Assembly (NCBI GenBank): GCA_017448355.1
Contig: JAFSLQ010000059.1
Coordinates: forward strand, 36,080 to 100,079
Reading direction: 5' to 3'
DNA: 64,000 nt
DNA from: Clostridia bacterium
GTDB taxonomy: Bacteria; Bacillota; Clostridia; Christensenellales; Borkfalkiaceae
In this document: piece after piece, positions 9,510-17,903 of the stretch
How the letters are laid out: the number at the start of each line of letters is the position of its first letter
Position numbering within the stretch: the stretch's first letter is position 1
Position numbers and translations under genes: made by a program
Notes under the pieces: model-generated
Told to the model about the DNA's origin: nothing
The model's database searches: none
The model's input: only the letters and a program-made list of their open reading frames with translations

Positions 9510-10994
9510 TTATTTCAGGTAAGTATCTACCGTCTTTTTGCGCTTGGGTTCGCAAGTTATGCCGATTCCGAGTTTTTTAAGCGTCTTCTCGTCTACGTGC
9601 GAAAGTATTACCGTCGAGTGGAACTGCGCGCCCTTTAATTTATCGAGTTGACGCAGCGCGTGCGCGGCGGTGGGATTAGTTACCGCGGAGACTGCAAGCG
9701 ATAATAAAATTTCGTCGGTATGAAGCCTTGGGTTCGCGCTTCCCATATGTTCTACTTTAAGTTTTTGTATCGGCTCTATTACCGCGGACGAGATAAGCGG
9801 TATACTGTCGTCTATTCCGCCGAGAACTTTTAAGGCGTTAAGTAGCGCTGCCGCGGAAGCGCCCAACAGGTCGCTGGTTTTGCCCGTTATCATCTGTCCG
9901 TCCGTAAGTTCTATCGCCGCGGCGGGAAGCCCCGTCACCGCTTCTTTATTAAGCGCGGCGGCAACGACAGCCCTGTCGTTTATCGTAATGTGCATTTTCT
10001 GCATCATTATTTCGATTTTGGTTTCCGCGTCTTTGGAGATAAGGCCTTTAAGCACGTCTATGCGCGTAGCGTAATATCTGCGGATTATTTCCTGTTTGCT
10101 TGCATTTGCGCAAATTTCGTCGTCTATTATGCAATATCCCGCCATATTTACACCCATATCGGTCGGCGATTTGTACGGCGAACTGCCCATTATCTTAGAA
10201 AGCATAGCGGAAAGCACGGGGAAAATTTCCACGTCGCGGTTATAGTTTACCGCAAGTTTGCCGTACGCTTCCAAATGGAAGGGGTCTATCATATTTACGT
10301 CGTCAAGGTCGGCGGTAGCCGCTTCGTACGCGACGTTTACGGGGTGGCTTAAAGGCAAGTTCCAGATGGGGAAAGTTTCGTACTTTGCGTAACCCGCTTT
10401 TACACCGTGTTTATTCTCGTGATAAAGTTGCGATAAGCAAGTCGCCATTTTCCCGCTGCCGGGCCCCGGCGCGGTTACCACGACCAGCGGACGGGTAGTT
10501 ATAACGTACTCGTTTTTGCCGTACCCTTCTTCGCTCACTATTTTCTCCACTTCCGAAGGATAGCCTTCGATGGGATAATGGCGGTAAACCTTCATCCCGA
10601 AATTTTCAAGACGCTTTTGAAAAGCCGCCGCGGAAGGCTGTTCGGCAAACTGCGTCAAAACGACGCTACCGACGTAAAACCCGCGACTTCTGAAAATATC
10701 TATAAGTCTGAAAACTTCGGTATCGTAAGTAATGCCAAGGTCGTTTCTCGTCTTGTTCTTTTCGATATCGTTGGCGTTTATGTCGATAAGAATTTCCGCT
10801 TTGTCTTTGAGTTCCGACAGCATTTTTATCTTGCTGTCGGGTTCAAATCCGGGCAACACGCGGGAAGCGTGATAGTCGTCGAACAATTTGCCGCCGAATT
10901 CCAGATACAGTTTGTCGCCGAACATCGAGATGCGCTCCAAAATCTTCGCGGACTGCATTTCCAAGTACTTTTTATTATCAAACCCGATTTTCAT
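9510..10994 (-). CDS. DUF1846 family protein
   Basis: The 494-residue product matches the DUF1846 (UPF0371) family in length and style: FDNKKYLEMQSAKILERI at the start, LYLEFGGKLFDDYHASRVLPGF near 35-50, APGPGSGKMATCLSQLYHE near 185, and a C-terminal region with HSTVILSHVDE. The family is common in Firmicutes and has no established biochemical role; the GPGSGKMAT stretch looks like a nucleotide-binding loop. It lies 19 bp downstream of the pqqD-like gene on the same strand, so it may share its transcript, but no functional tie is known to me. Confidence 0.9.
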   Translation of the reverse strand: MKIGFDNKKYLEMQSAKILERISMFGDKLYLEFGGKLFDDYHASRVLPGFEPDSKIKMLSELKDKAEILIDINANDIEKNKTRNDLGITYDTEVFRLIDIFRSRGFYVGSVVLTQFAEQPSAAAFQKRLENFGMKVYRHYPIEGYPSEVEKIVSEEGYGKNEYVITTRPLVVVTAPGPGSGKMATCLSQLYHENKHGVKAGYAKYETFPIWNLPLSHPVNVAYEAATADLDDVNMIDPFHLEAYGKLAVNYNRDVEIFPVLSAMLSKIMGSSPYKSPTDMGVNMAGYCIIDDEICANASKQEIIRRYYATRIDVLKGLISKDAETKIEIMMQKMHITINDRAVVAAALNKEAVTGLPAAAIELTDGQMITGKTSDLLGASAAALLNALKVLGGIDDSIPLISSAVIEPIQKLKVEHMGSANPRLHTDEILLSLAVSAVTNPTAAHALRQLDKLKGAQFHSTVILSHVDEKTLKKLGIGITCEPKRKKTVDTYLK

Positions 10995-11013
10995 AAGTAT
11001 GCTTTTCGCCCGT

Positions 11014-11277
11014 TTATTTAACGAGTTTAGCCTCCGAAAGTTTATTTATAAATGTTTCGACGTCCGCTGTCGCGGTTTTTTCGTCAACATCATACTCTTC
11101 TAAAAGTTTTGCGATAAGTTGTTCCTTCGTCGCGCCTTTTTCGAGAATTTTCCATAAAAACGCGCCCGTTTCGTTGAGATTTATTATGCCGTTAAAATTT
11201 TTCACCGCTTCGCCAACGGCGACGACAATGAAACTCCCCGCCACTTCGCGAAGCACAAATCCGTCTTTGATTTTCAT
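11014..11277 (-). CDS. PqqD-family peptide chaperone (RiPP recognition element)
   Basis: The 87-residue protein has the PqqD fold signature: KIKDGFVLREVAGSFIVV, then NLNETGAFLWKILEKGATKEQLIAKLLEEYDVDEKTA (residues about 36-72), ending with a helix FINKLSEAKLV. PqqD proteins bind leader peptides of ribosomally made natural products and present them to modifying enzymes. It sits 10 bp after an HprK-like kinase gene. There is no radical SAM enzyme and no obvious precursor peptide next to the pair, so the substrate is unknown. Confidence 0.88.
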   Translation of the reverse strand: MKIKDGFVLREVAGSFIVVAVGEAVKNFNGIINLNETGAFLWKILEKGATKEQLIAKLLEEYDVDEKTATADVETFINKLSEAKLVK

Positions 11278-11287
11278 AAATTTACCC

Positions 11288-12010
11288 CTATTTTATATTG
11301 TTTTTTACCATCGCATTATACGACGTTTCTGCCGCTTCCCTTGAAATATCGCACGTAAGTCTGAAAAGCGGTACAGAAGTCAAAAGTTTATCTACAATAG
11401 ATAAAAGATTGTCCATTTTGTCAAGTTCGACGGGTCTTATCGTCTGATTGAACACAACCGACAGCATTTCTTGCGGCGAAATCCGACAAATCTTATTTTC
11501 TTTGCCCTGACGTATTTCGCAGATAGCCGCAATTTTTGCGTGCGCGTTGGTGTCTAAATGATGTTTGCCGTTCCAAGGCGTGCCGTAAACGTAAAAATCG
11601 CCGTCAATAAAGCGTATTATAGGCTTATCGTCGTTTATCATTACCACCTTATCGCCAAGCATTTCCCGCCACAGCCGCGCGTGGGTGGATTTACCCGTTC
11701 CGCTCGGCGCGGTAAAAAGATACGCCTTACCGTCCACAGCGACTGCGCTGCTATGAAAAATTATACCCTGACGACAGGATAAAATATAATCGCAAAGTTT
11801 TCTGAAAACCGCAAGGCTTTCAAGATAGTAGTCGGGAAAAGTTTCCGCCCCCGCTTGGTTTCTTTCGGCGTCAATATCGCTATTTGTCATTACAGCGGAA
11901 AACTCGGGCGCTTCATCTCCCGAATAAAGATACTTTTCGCACAATCTCGCCGTATATTTATATATGGGTTTTATTGCAAAAACCACGTCCGCCACTTTGT
12001 AGATAGGCAA
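11288..12010 (-). CDS. HprK-like P-loop kinase of a PqqD pair
   Basis: The 240-residue protein has a Walker A motif APSGTGKST at 101-109 preceded by IIFHSSAVAVDGKAYLF, and NDDKP at 126-130, the layout of HPr kinase/phosphorylase-like proteins that accompany PqqD domains in peptide-modification clusters. It lacks the N-terminal DRTGG-like domain of true HprK and there is no HPr gene nearby. The start is TTG at 12008-12010, preceded by a G-rich ribosome site; no ATG fits. Role inferred: phosphorylation or nucleotide-dependent handling of an unknown peptide or protein together with the PqqD protein. Confidence 0.78.
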   Translation of the reverse strand: MPIYKVADVVFAIKPIYKYTARLCEKYLYSGDEAPEFSAVMTNSDIDAERNQAGAETFPDYYLESLAVFRKLCDYILSCRQGIIFHSSAVAVDGKAYLFTAPSGTGKSTHARLWREMLGDKVVMINDDKPIIRFIDGDFYVYGTPWNGKHHLDTNAHAKIAAICEIRQGKENKICRISPQEMLSVVFNQTIRPVELDKMDNLLSIVDKLLTSVPLFRLTCDISREAAETSYNAMVKNNIK

Positions 12011-12087
12011 AAGCCACCCCCCTAACGCATTAAAACGCTCAATCCTTTATATTTTACCAAAGGCGAATATTTTTGTCAATCTATATG

Positions 12088-12116
12088 TTGATTTTAAGAC
12101 GGAGTTATTATATAAT
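12088..12116 (+). promoter_or_regulatory. apbE promoter, possibly leaderless
   Basis: TTGATT, 17 bases, TATAAT. The expected transcription start falls at about 12123, one base before the ATG at 12124. No ribosome site lies within 15 bases of that ATG; the nearest GGAG is about 20 bases away. Confidence 0.55.
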
Positions 12117-12123
12117 TTAATTA

Positions 12124-13194
12124 ATGTATGCAAAAAAATTGCTTTTAAAACTGTGTACGACATTTGTCGCGACTTTCATTTTTCTTTCCGCTTGCGGCGG
12201 CGGGCAAGAACTGCATTTTACGGCGTTTAATAACGTTCCCGTCATCGTTCAATCGCGCGGGAAAACCATATCGAGTGCCGCCGAAGAAAAAATAAACGCA
12301 CTTTTAGATGAGTTGAACGCGGAATTTTCGGCGACGGTAAAAACGAGTACCGTTTATAAAATCAATTCTATGGCGCAAGGCGAAAAAACGGAGATTTCAC
12401 CGCGATTTAAATATATCGCGGACGTTTTAGCCGAAATGCGTGCGTTTACCGAAGGTAAGTTCGATATATCGGTTTATCCCCTGACCCTTTTATGGCAATT
12501 TGCGCCGAACTTTCCCGTATTAAAATTTTCCGTGCCTACGCAAGAAGAAATAGACGACGCGTTAAGCCTGTGCGGATTAGATAAATTCAGTTTTAACGAA
12601 TACGCGGAGAAATCCGTCGACGGTGCAAAAATAGATTTCGGCGGCGCACTCAAAGGATACGCCGCCGACGAAATAGCGCAGATTTTAAAAGAAGACGGGG
12701 CGACAAGAGGCTACGTAAACGTCGGCGGAAGCAGTCTTAATCTGCTTTCGGTTGATAACGTTGCTATCGTTCATCCGAGAAAAAGCGGCAATATTTTGTC
12801 GGTAAAAATAAACAAGAAAAACGTAGCCGTGTCGACAAGCGGCGACTACGAAAGATATTACATTTCGGACGGAAAAACTTATTCGCACATATTAAATCCC
12901 GATACGGGATACCCGACGAACACAGGGGTTGTAAGCGCGACGGTTATCGGCAAAAACGGGCTTATACTCGACGCACTTTCAACCGCGCTATGCCTGTTTT
13001 CGCACGATTTTAATTGCCCCGAAAAGGGTGAACTTTACAGGTTTATAAAGAAAATTTTAAGTGCGCCCGAATTTTGCGATTTTAAGATTTTCGCGGTATG
13101 CGATGACGGCGAAAACAAACAGATTTTAACAAACAAAAAGCAAGGCGTTTTTGCCTTGCTCGATAACGATTACAGCGTTATTTATATAGATTGA
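12124..13194 (+). CDS. apbE: FAD:protein FMN transferase (ApbE family lipoprotein)
   Basis: ApbE proteins attach FMN covalently to Thr or Ser of target proteins such as Rnf and Nqr subunits, using FAD. The 356-residue product has a lipoprotein signal ending in LSAC, then EFSATVKTSTVYKIN near residue 65, GKFDISVYPLTLLW near 112, DFGGALKGYAADEI near 175, YVNVGGSS near 200, and HILNPDTGYPTN near 253, where the Mg2+/FAD site lies. No Rnf or Nqr genes are in this window, so the acceptor is elsewhere. Its 3' end overlaps the convergent ABC ATPase gene by 13 bp. Confidence 0.94.
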   Translation: MYAKKLLLKLCTTFVATFIFLSACGGGQELHFTAFNNVPVIVQSRGKTISSAAEEKINALLDELNAEFSATVKTSTVYKINSMAQGEKTEISPRFKYIADVLAEMRAFTEGKFDISVYPLTLLWQFAPNFPVLKFSVPTQEEIDDALSLCGLDKFSFNEYAEKSVDGAKIDFGGALKGYAADEIAQILKEDGATRGYVNVGGSSLNLLSVDNVAIVHPRKSGNILSVKINKKNVAVSTSGDYERYYISDGKTYSHILNPDTGYPTNTGVVSATVIGKNGLILDALSTALCLFSHDFNCPEKGELYRFIKKILSAPEFCDFKIFAVCDDGENKQILTNKKQGVFALLDNDYSVIYID

Positions 13195-13820
13195 CCGTTT
13201 AAAAGCGTTTCCGTAAGAGTTTTTTCGGAAACTCTTTTTTTATCCAGAATAACTTCGCCGCCGCTTTTTAACACTATTATTCTACCCGAAAAGTACGCCG
13301 CTTCTTTTACGTCGTGCGACACCATTATAACCGTCTTTCCCGTCGTGCTTTGCAATTCTTTTATTTTTTCCAAAAGTGAAAATTTAAGCGACAAGTCAAG
13401 ATTGACAAGCGGTTCGTCCATTAAAAGTAACGGCGCGGGGTGTGAAAATGCGCGAATTATCGCGACGCGGCGCGCCATACCCGCGGAAAGTTCTTTGGGA
13501 TAAAGATTTTCCGCTTTCGATAGCCCCACGCTTTCAAGCATACGCTTGACGTCGGCGTTTTCGTTTATCAAAAGTATGTTTTCTCTTACCGTTAAATGCG
13601 GCACTAATCTGTCCCGCTGAAAGACCATAGAAACCTGTCCTGCGCCCGAAATTTCGCCGCTAAAATCCGTAAGGCGGGCAATCATATTTAAAAGCGTTGT
13701 TTTTCCCGAACCGCTTTCACCTAAAATCACGGTGATTTCATTTTCTTCAATGTCAAGATTAAAGTTATGAAATACGGTTTTATCGCCGTATTTTTTTGTA
13801 ATATTTTTTAAACTTATCAT
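13182..13820 (-). CDS. NMT1/ThiZ-type ABC transporter ATP-binding protein
   Basis: ATPase of a nitrate/sulfonate/pyrimidine-type importer. The 212-residue product has Walker A GESGSGKTT, the Q-loop in MVFQRDR, Walker B LLLMDEPLVNLD and the switch MVSHDV. Its signature motif reads LSAGMARRV instead of LSGGQ, a substitution seen in some members but not ideal. The start at 13818-13820 is fixed by an ATGA overlap with the permease stop; a longer frame to 13844 is rejected. It is the last gene of the binding protein-permease-ATPase operon. Confidence 0.9.
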   Translation of the reverse strand: MISLKNITKKYGDKTVFHNFNLDIEENEITVILGESGSGKTTLLNMIARLTDFSGEISGAGQVSMVFQRDRLVPHLTVRENILLINENADVKRMLESVGLSKAENLYPKELSAGMARRVAIIRAFSHPAPLLLMDEPLVNLDLSLKFSLLEKIKELQSTTGKTVIMVSHDVKEAAYFSGRIIVLKSGGEVILDKKRVSEKTLTETLLNGQSI

Positions 13821-14569
13821 CTCTTCACCGCCTTTTTCGCCCAAAAGGAAAATAAAAATTCTATTATTAACCCCGTAATTACCGTAATAAGCACTAACGC
13901 AAGCATTGTAGAGATTTCAAAGTAAATTTTAGAAGTATTTAAAAGATATCCCATTGACCTTGCCGTTTGCGCAAGGACTTCCGCCGCAACCATAAGTTTA
14001 AGGTTAAGGGTAAGCCCCGCCCCCGCGGACGTTATAAATTCTGGTGCAATCTGCGGAAATACGACTTTTGTCAGCCTTTTTTTATTGCTTACGCCGAACA
14101 CTTTGCACATTTCGTTTAAGTCATTGTCAATCCCGCAAAGCGCGGCGTAAAGATTATTGTAAAGCGTCGGAAACACAACCAAAAAAGTAACTATGACGGG
14201 TGCAACGAAAGAACTCGTCCATAAAACGAGTAAAAGCACCACGGCGATAGTTGGTAGCGCACGAATAATTACAATCAATGGTTTAAGCGCCCTTTTTGCT
14301 TTATCGTATTTATATGCGACAAACGCCGCAATAAAAGCAAGAAAAAAAGCAATCGCAAAAGCGACAACACTACGTAACAGCGTACCAAAATAGGCGCGGT
14401 AAAACTCCGCGCTTTTAAGTAGTTCCCAGAGTGCGGCGAAAGTATCGCCGACAGTCGGCAAAACGTATTCGCTGTCGACCTTCGCCGCCGCAAGCCCCCA
14501 CAGTCCAAAAATAACGGCAACCGTCAAAAACGGCAAAAGGGCGTTCAGAAGTTTATCTTGCTTTTTCAT
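13817..14569 (-). CDS. NMT1/ThiX-type ABC transporter permease
   Basis: The 250-residue inner-membrane permease has about six helices and the BPD-transport loop region around NEMCKVFGVSNKKRLTKVVFPQIAPEF (near residues 153-180, EAA motif), typical of SsuC/TauC/ThiX proteins. It starts 3 bp after the binding-protein stop codon and overlaps the ATPase start by 4 bp, so all three should be made together. The leader of this operon resembles a thiamin-type riboswitch, which suggests a thiamin precursor such as a hydroxymethylpyrimidine derivative as substrate; this is inference. Confidence 0.9.
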   Translation of the reverse strand: MKKQDKLLNALLPFLTVAVIFGLWGLAAAKVDSEYVLPTVGDTFAALWELLKSAEFYRAYFGTLLRSVVAFAIAFFLAFIAAFVAYKYDKAKRALKPLIVIIRALPTIAVVLLLVLWTSSFVAPVIVTFLVVFPTLYNNLYAALCGIDNDLNEMCKVFGVSNKKRLTKVVFPQIAPEFITSAGAGLTLNLKLMVAAEVLAQTARSMGYLLNTSKIYFEISTMLALVLITVITGLIIEFLFSFWAKKAVKR

Positions 14570-14572
14570 TAT

Positions 14573-15577
14573 TTACAGTACGAAAAACTCGTCCGCAACA
14601 ACGTTTGCGGCTTTTTCTTCCAAAGCGCGTATGGCGTCTATATAATTTTTTACGTCGGTTTTCGCCGCAGCAGCGCTTTGCCAACCGATTTTACAGTTAT
14701 CGACGACCGTCGCGTTAAGATTTGCGGCGGATAATGAAGGCGTTAAACCTTCGGCAAGCGCGCTTGCAACGGCGTTTGCCGCGTCAGAAACGTTCTCTTT
14801 AACCCAACTGACCGCATTAGCCATTTTATCGCCGAACGCGTTTATAAGTTCCGAGTGCGCCGAAATAACGCTGCTTTTTACCATAACTACCGCTTGCGGA
14901 TAGGTCTTATTTTCCGCGTCGTACAGTTCTTGTAAATCGAGTGCGTACTTAAACGCGCTATCCATACCCGTAAGTTTATTCGCCGCAGGTTCGGGCAAAA
15001 GTCCTATGGCGATTTTGCCCGTTTTAAGCGCGGGGATAAGTTCCGAAGCGTCGGCATAGTACTTTACGGCGACTTTGCCCTCTACCACAGTTTCCGACAC
15101 TTCACACTCTACGCCGTGTTTAGAAAGCGCGGCGCGGAAAGTAAGGTCGGGTACATTGCCTTGCCCTATAACTCCGACGACTTTACCTTTTAAGTCCTGA
15201 ACGGTCAAGTCTTCCTTACTCATAACGTAAAGGTTGCCGTGAGTAACTACCGCCGCCATTTTATAAGCGTCGGAACTTGCTTTATATAATTTCGACGCGG
15301 CGTTTACAGGCATTATTATCACGTCGCCCTTGCCCTGTTGCATTATGCCGCCTATATTCCCCGCCGCAACCACGTTATATTTGACTTCTACGCCGTCGAC
15401 AAAGTTTTCGCCGTCGTGTATAAACTTTGCAATGGCAAGCGCGGGCGCGCCGTCAGGCGCGTAAACGGTTATAGTTTTTTTGTCGTCCTGAGATTTATCG
15501 CTACCAGTGCAGGCGGAAAAGGCGAAAACAGTAAATATTGACACAATACTTAATAAAACCGATAGTAATTTTTTCAT
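14573..15577 (-). CDS. NMT1/ThiY-like substrate-binding lipoprotein
   Basis: The 334-residue binding protein has a lipoprotein signal ending FSAC, then TITVYAPDGAPALAIAKF (a periplasmic-binding start), GNIGGIMQQGKGDVIIMP and GVIGQGNVPDLTFR. These fit the NMT1/THI5-like group that binds thiamin pyrimidines, sulfonates or similar small ligands. The start at 15575-15577 has AAAGGAG nine bases upstream; the longer frame to 15652 runs through the hairpin-rich leader and is rejected. Substrate unproven. Confidence 0.88.
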   Translation of the reverse strand: MKKLLSVLLSIVSIFTVFAFSACTGSDKSQDDKKTITVYAPDGAPALAIAKFIHDGENFVDGVEVKYNVVAAGNIGGIMQQGKGDVIIMPVNAASKLYKASSDAYKMAAVVTHGNLYVMSKEDLTVQDLKGKVVGVIGQGNVPDLTFRAALSKHGVECEVSETVVEGKVAVKYYADASELIPALKTGKIAIGLLPEPAANKLTGMDSAFKYALDLQELYDAENKTYPQAVVMVKSSVISAHSELINAFGDKMANAVSWVKENVSDAANAVASALAEGLTPSLSAANLNATVVDNCKIGWQSAAAAKTDVKNYIDAIRALEEKAANVVADEFFVL

Positions 15578-15607
15578 AACCACTCCTTTATTGTACCCGT
15601 TTTTAAC

Positions 15608-15730
15608 AAAAAGAAACTCCCTTCGCTTAGCAAAGGGAGGGACGTAAATCAATAAGGCGTATATCGCCTTAAAGTTCCATTATTTTCTCCCCTTTGCCGT
15701 CGGGATTAATCCTTTCGGTTCAGGTTCGAT
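15608..15730 (-). promoter_or_regulatory. candidate thiamin-type riboswitch with terminator
   Basis: On the minus strand the leader begins GAACCTGAACCGAAAGG, continues ATTAATCCCGACGG and GGCAAAGGGGAG, and ends in hairpin CTCCCTT...AAGGGAG plus TTTCTTTTT. The first part resembles the 3' half (P4-P5, pyrophosphate side) of TPP riboswitches, but the 5' half with CTGAGA is absent because the promoter lies directly upstream. GGCAAAGGGGAG can pair with the terminator's 5' arm, giving mutually exclusive folds. A 7-bp hairpin (TAAGGCG/CGCCTTA) sits between. Resembles an HMP-PP-sensing compact riboswitch in concept; identity not established. Confidence 0.6.
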
Positions 15731-15733
15731 TTT

Positions 15734-15762
15734 ATTTTAGCATATTAACCGAAGTGTGTCAA
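15734..15762 (-). promoter_or_regulatory. promoter of the ThiXYZ-like operon
   Basis: Minus-strand TTGACA, 17 bases, TAAAAT. The predicted start at about 15727 places the entire riboswitch-like leader within the first 150 transcribed bases. Confidence 0.8.
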
Positions 15763-15770
15763 GTAAAACG

Positions 15771-16034
15771 CTAAGAACTCGCTTTTTTAAATTTAAGATA
15801 CTTTTCGCGCGTGGCTTGCCCCCCGCGTATATGCCGCTCGTCAAGATTGACTTTCAGTACCTTTTTAACTTTTAAAAAAAGCGCTTTATCTATAAAACGC
15901 AATCTTTCCGACACGTCTTTATGCACCGTAGATTTGGAATAATGAAATACTTTCGCCGTTTCTCTCACGGTTGCGCCCGTTTCCGAAATATAGCGCGCTT
16001 CTTTAAGCGTTCGCTCGATTAAATCTTCGCGCAT
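15771..16034 (-). CDS. spoIIID: sporulation transcriptional regulator SpoIIID
   Basis: SpoIIID is a small DNA-binding protein of the mother cell that adjusts the SigE and SigK regulons. The 87-residue product shows the family's helix-turn-helix TVRETAKVFHYSKSTVHKDVSERL at about 22-45 and the C-terminal basic segment RHIRGGQATREKYLKFKK. I chose the ATG at 16032-16034, which has AAGGGGG nine bases upstream; a longer frame adds seven residues. It is the clearest single sign that the organism makes endospores. Confidence 0.95.
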   Translation of the reverse strand: MREDLIERTLKEARYISETGATVRETAKVFHYSKSTVHKDVSERLRFIDKALFLKVKKVLKVNLDERHIRGGQATREKYLKFKKASS

Positions 16035-16103
16035 AGTATTATCCCCCTTACACAAGAATAATACAATTTATGCGCTTATTTTCCCGTATATAACCTTTTT
16101 CGA

Positions 16104-16835
16104 CTAAACGCTAAGCGCGTCGGTCATTTTCTCTCTCACCCTGTCGCCAAGTTCGTGCGAAGACTGACTTACCACTTCTTCCGCGCCGATTACCTCTAAA
16201 ACGTCGACGAAAACTTTCGTCTTTTTCCACGGTGCGTTTTTATGGATTAAATCCGTTCCGCGTACGATAGCCACCACAACGGGCGCGCCCGCTTTTTGCG
16301 CTATCTTAAACACTCCGTCGTGAAAGGGCAACAGTTCTTCTCCGCGACTGCGAGTGCCTTCGGGGTATACACAGAAAGAAATCACGCCCTTTTTAATAAG
16401 GTCTGCGGTGCGGTTTATGGTTTTGAGTGCGTTCTTTGCGTTTTCCCTATCGATAGAAGTATACATACACTTGCGTGAAATTTTGCCGAAAAACGGCACT
16501 TTGAAATTTTCGGGCTTGGATATAAACGCCGCGTCTTTAAGGTTTAAGCCGAGTGCCGTGATAAACGGGTCGTAGTTGGAACGGTGGTTAGAAACAAGCA
16601 AAAATTTGCCTTTAATATTTTCTAACTTTTCCTTTCCCGTCGCCACGATTTTAACGTGCGAAAAGAACATCGCAACCCGTATAAAGTACCAAAACACCGC
16701 ACGGTAAAATTTATTTACTTTATCGTAATCTCGGTTCTTTATAAAAGCCGTAATAACGCACAAAAAGAGCGCGTGAAGGACAATTATTCCTACCGCGCCG
16801 CCGAGTATTCCCAAAACTATATACAATGCAATCAT
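16104..16835 (-). CDS. plsC: 1-acyl-sn-glycerol-3-phosphate acyltransferase
   Basis: PlsC acylates lysophosphatidic acid to phosphatidic acid in phospholipid synthesis at the membrane. The 243-residue product has an N-terminal membrane segment (residues 1-30), the catalytic NHRSNYDP (HX4D motif) near residue 82, and PEGTRSR near 155, which binds the glycerol phosphate. Length is usual. It stands between fruK-like and spoIIID genes without a clear operon partner. Confidence 0.93.
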   Translation of the reverse strand: MIALYIVLGILGGAVGIIVLHALFLCVITAFIKNRDYDKVNKFYRAVFWYFIRVAMFFSHVKIVATGKEKLENIKGKFLLVSNHRSNYDPFITALGLNLKDAAFISKPENFKVPFFGKISRKCMYTSIDRENAKNALKTINRTADLIKKGVISFCVYPEGTRSRGEELLPFHDGVFKIAQKAGAPVVVAIVRGTDLIHKNAPWKKTKVFVDVLEVIGAEEVVSQSSHELGDRVREKMTDALSV

Positions 16836-16865
16836 TTTTTATCCCTTGCTTGCCTTTAATGCTTT

Positions 16866-17792
16866 CTAAATTCTTTCCGTTTGCAGTTTAGCGTAAATTT
16901 CTTTGTATTTGTCTTTATAGAAGAGATTAGTGCCGCTTGTCGTTACCGCCGCCGTTCCCGCCGCTACCGCGACTTTAAGAATTTCGCGCATCGGCACGCC
17001 GTTATAAATGCCCACGCACGCGGCGGCTACCATGCTGTCCCCTGCGCCGACGGTGGAATTTACCGCAACCGACGCGCTTTTACAGTAAAAACTGTCCTTT
17101 CCGTCGGTTAACACCGCGCCTTCCGTACCGAGTGAAGCAAGTACGTATTTTACGCCGTAGCGAAAATACGCCTTTGACGCTTTTACCACGTCTTTAAGCG
17201 AACGAACTTTTTCGCCCGAAAAATTTTCGAGTTCCTTTACGTTCGGTTTTACCATATAAAGTTCGCGGGCGGAAATTGCGGAAAGCATATTCGCCTTTTC
17301 GGCGTCGACCACGACTTTTACCCTTTCGGGCAGGTTCTTGACAAGTTCGCCGTAATAAGACGGTTCTACGCCTTTGGGAAGGCTACCGCTTATAACGACT
17401 ATATCGGCGTCGGCTGCAAGCGATTTTGCCTTTAATACAAGTTGCGCCTGACTTTCTTTATCGACTTCCGCGCCCACGTCGTTAATTTCGGTAAGCATTG
17501 ACCGCTTGTCGATTATTTTATAGTTTACGCGGGTGTCGCCCTCGCACTCTACAAAATCGCATTTAACGCCTTCTTCCGTCAAAACGTGTTCAAAAGTCCG
17601 CTTTTGATTTGAAAACATAAACCCCGTCGCCGTACACGCTTCGCCAAGACGGCTTACGCCGATTGCCACGTTTAAGGCTTTGCCGGAATAGGTTTCCACT
17701 TTGCCCGAAATTCGGTTAAGCATGCCGACGTTTAAACTTTCAAGTTCAATCGTGCAATCGATGCTGGGATTTGGGCAAACGGTAAGTATCAT
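16866..17792 (-). CDS. 1-phosphofructokinase family hexose kinase
   Basis: PfkB-fold sugar kinase of the fructose-1-phosphate/tagatose-6-phosphate kinase group, which phosphorylates a sugar phosphate with ATP. The 308-residue product starts ILTVCPNPSIDCTIEL and carries the anion-hole motif NSTVGAGDS near 243-251. The usual substrate loop GGKGxNV reads SGKALNV (37-42), with Gly to Ala and one Gly missing, which may alter substrate use. No fructose PTS gene is adjacent. I leave the symbol blank because substrate choice is uncertain. Confidence 0.85.
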   Translation of the reverse strand: MILTVCPNPSIDCTIELESLNVGMLNRISGKVETYSGKALNVAIGVSRLGEACTATGFMFSNQKRTFEHVLTEEGVKCDFVECEGDTRVNYKIIDKRSMLTEINDVGAEVDKESQAQLVLKAKSLAADADIVVISGSLPKGVEPSYYGELVKNLPERVKVVVDAEKANMLSAISARELYMVKPNVKELENFSGEKVRSLKDVVKASKAYFRYGVKYVLASLGTEGAVLTDGKDSFYCKSASVAVNSTVGAGDSMVAAACVGIYNGVPMREILKVAVAAGTAAVTTSGTNLFYKDKYKEIYAKLQTERI

Positions 17793-17903
17793 AAATCATC
17801 TCCGTAAGTTAGGTTTGGCAAAAACGCCGCTACCGTAAATATAATACTACAATTTAAAAAAGTTTTCAAGGATTTTTTCAAATTCTCGGAAAGCGTCTTT
17901 TTG

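Noticed and set aside
15600-15780. Complete canonical TPP riboswitch
   Set aside because: The 5' half with CTGAGA is missing; the promoter TTGACA-17-TAAAAT occupies the place where it would be.
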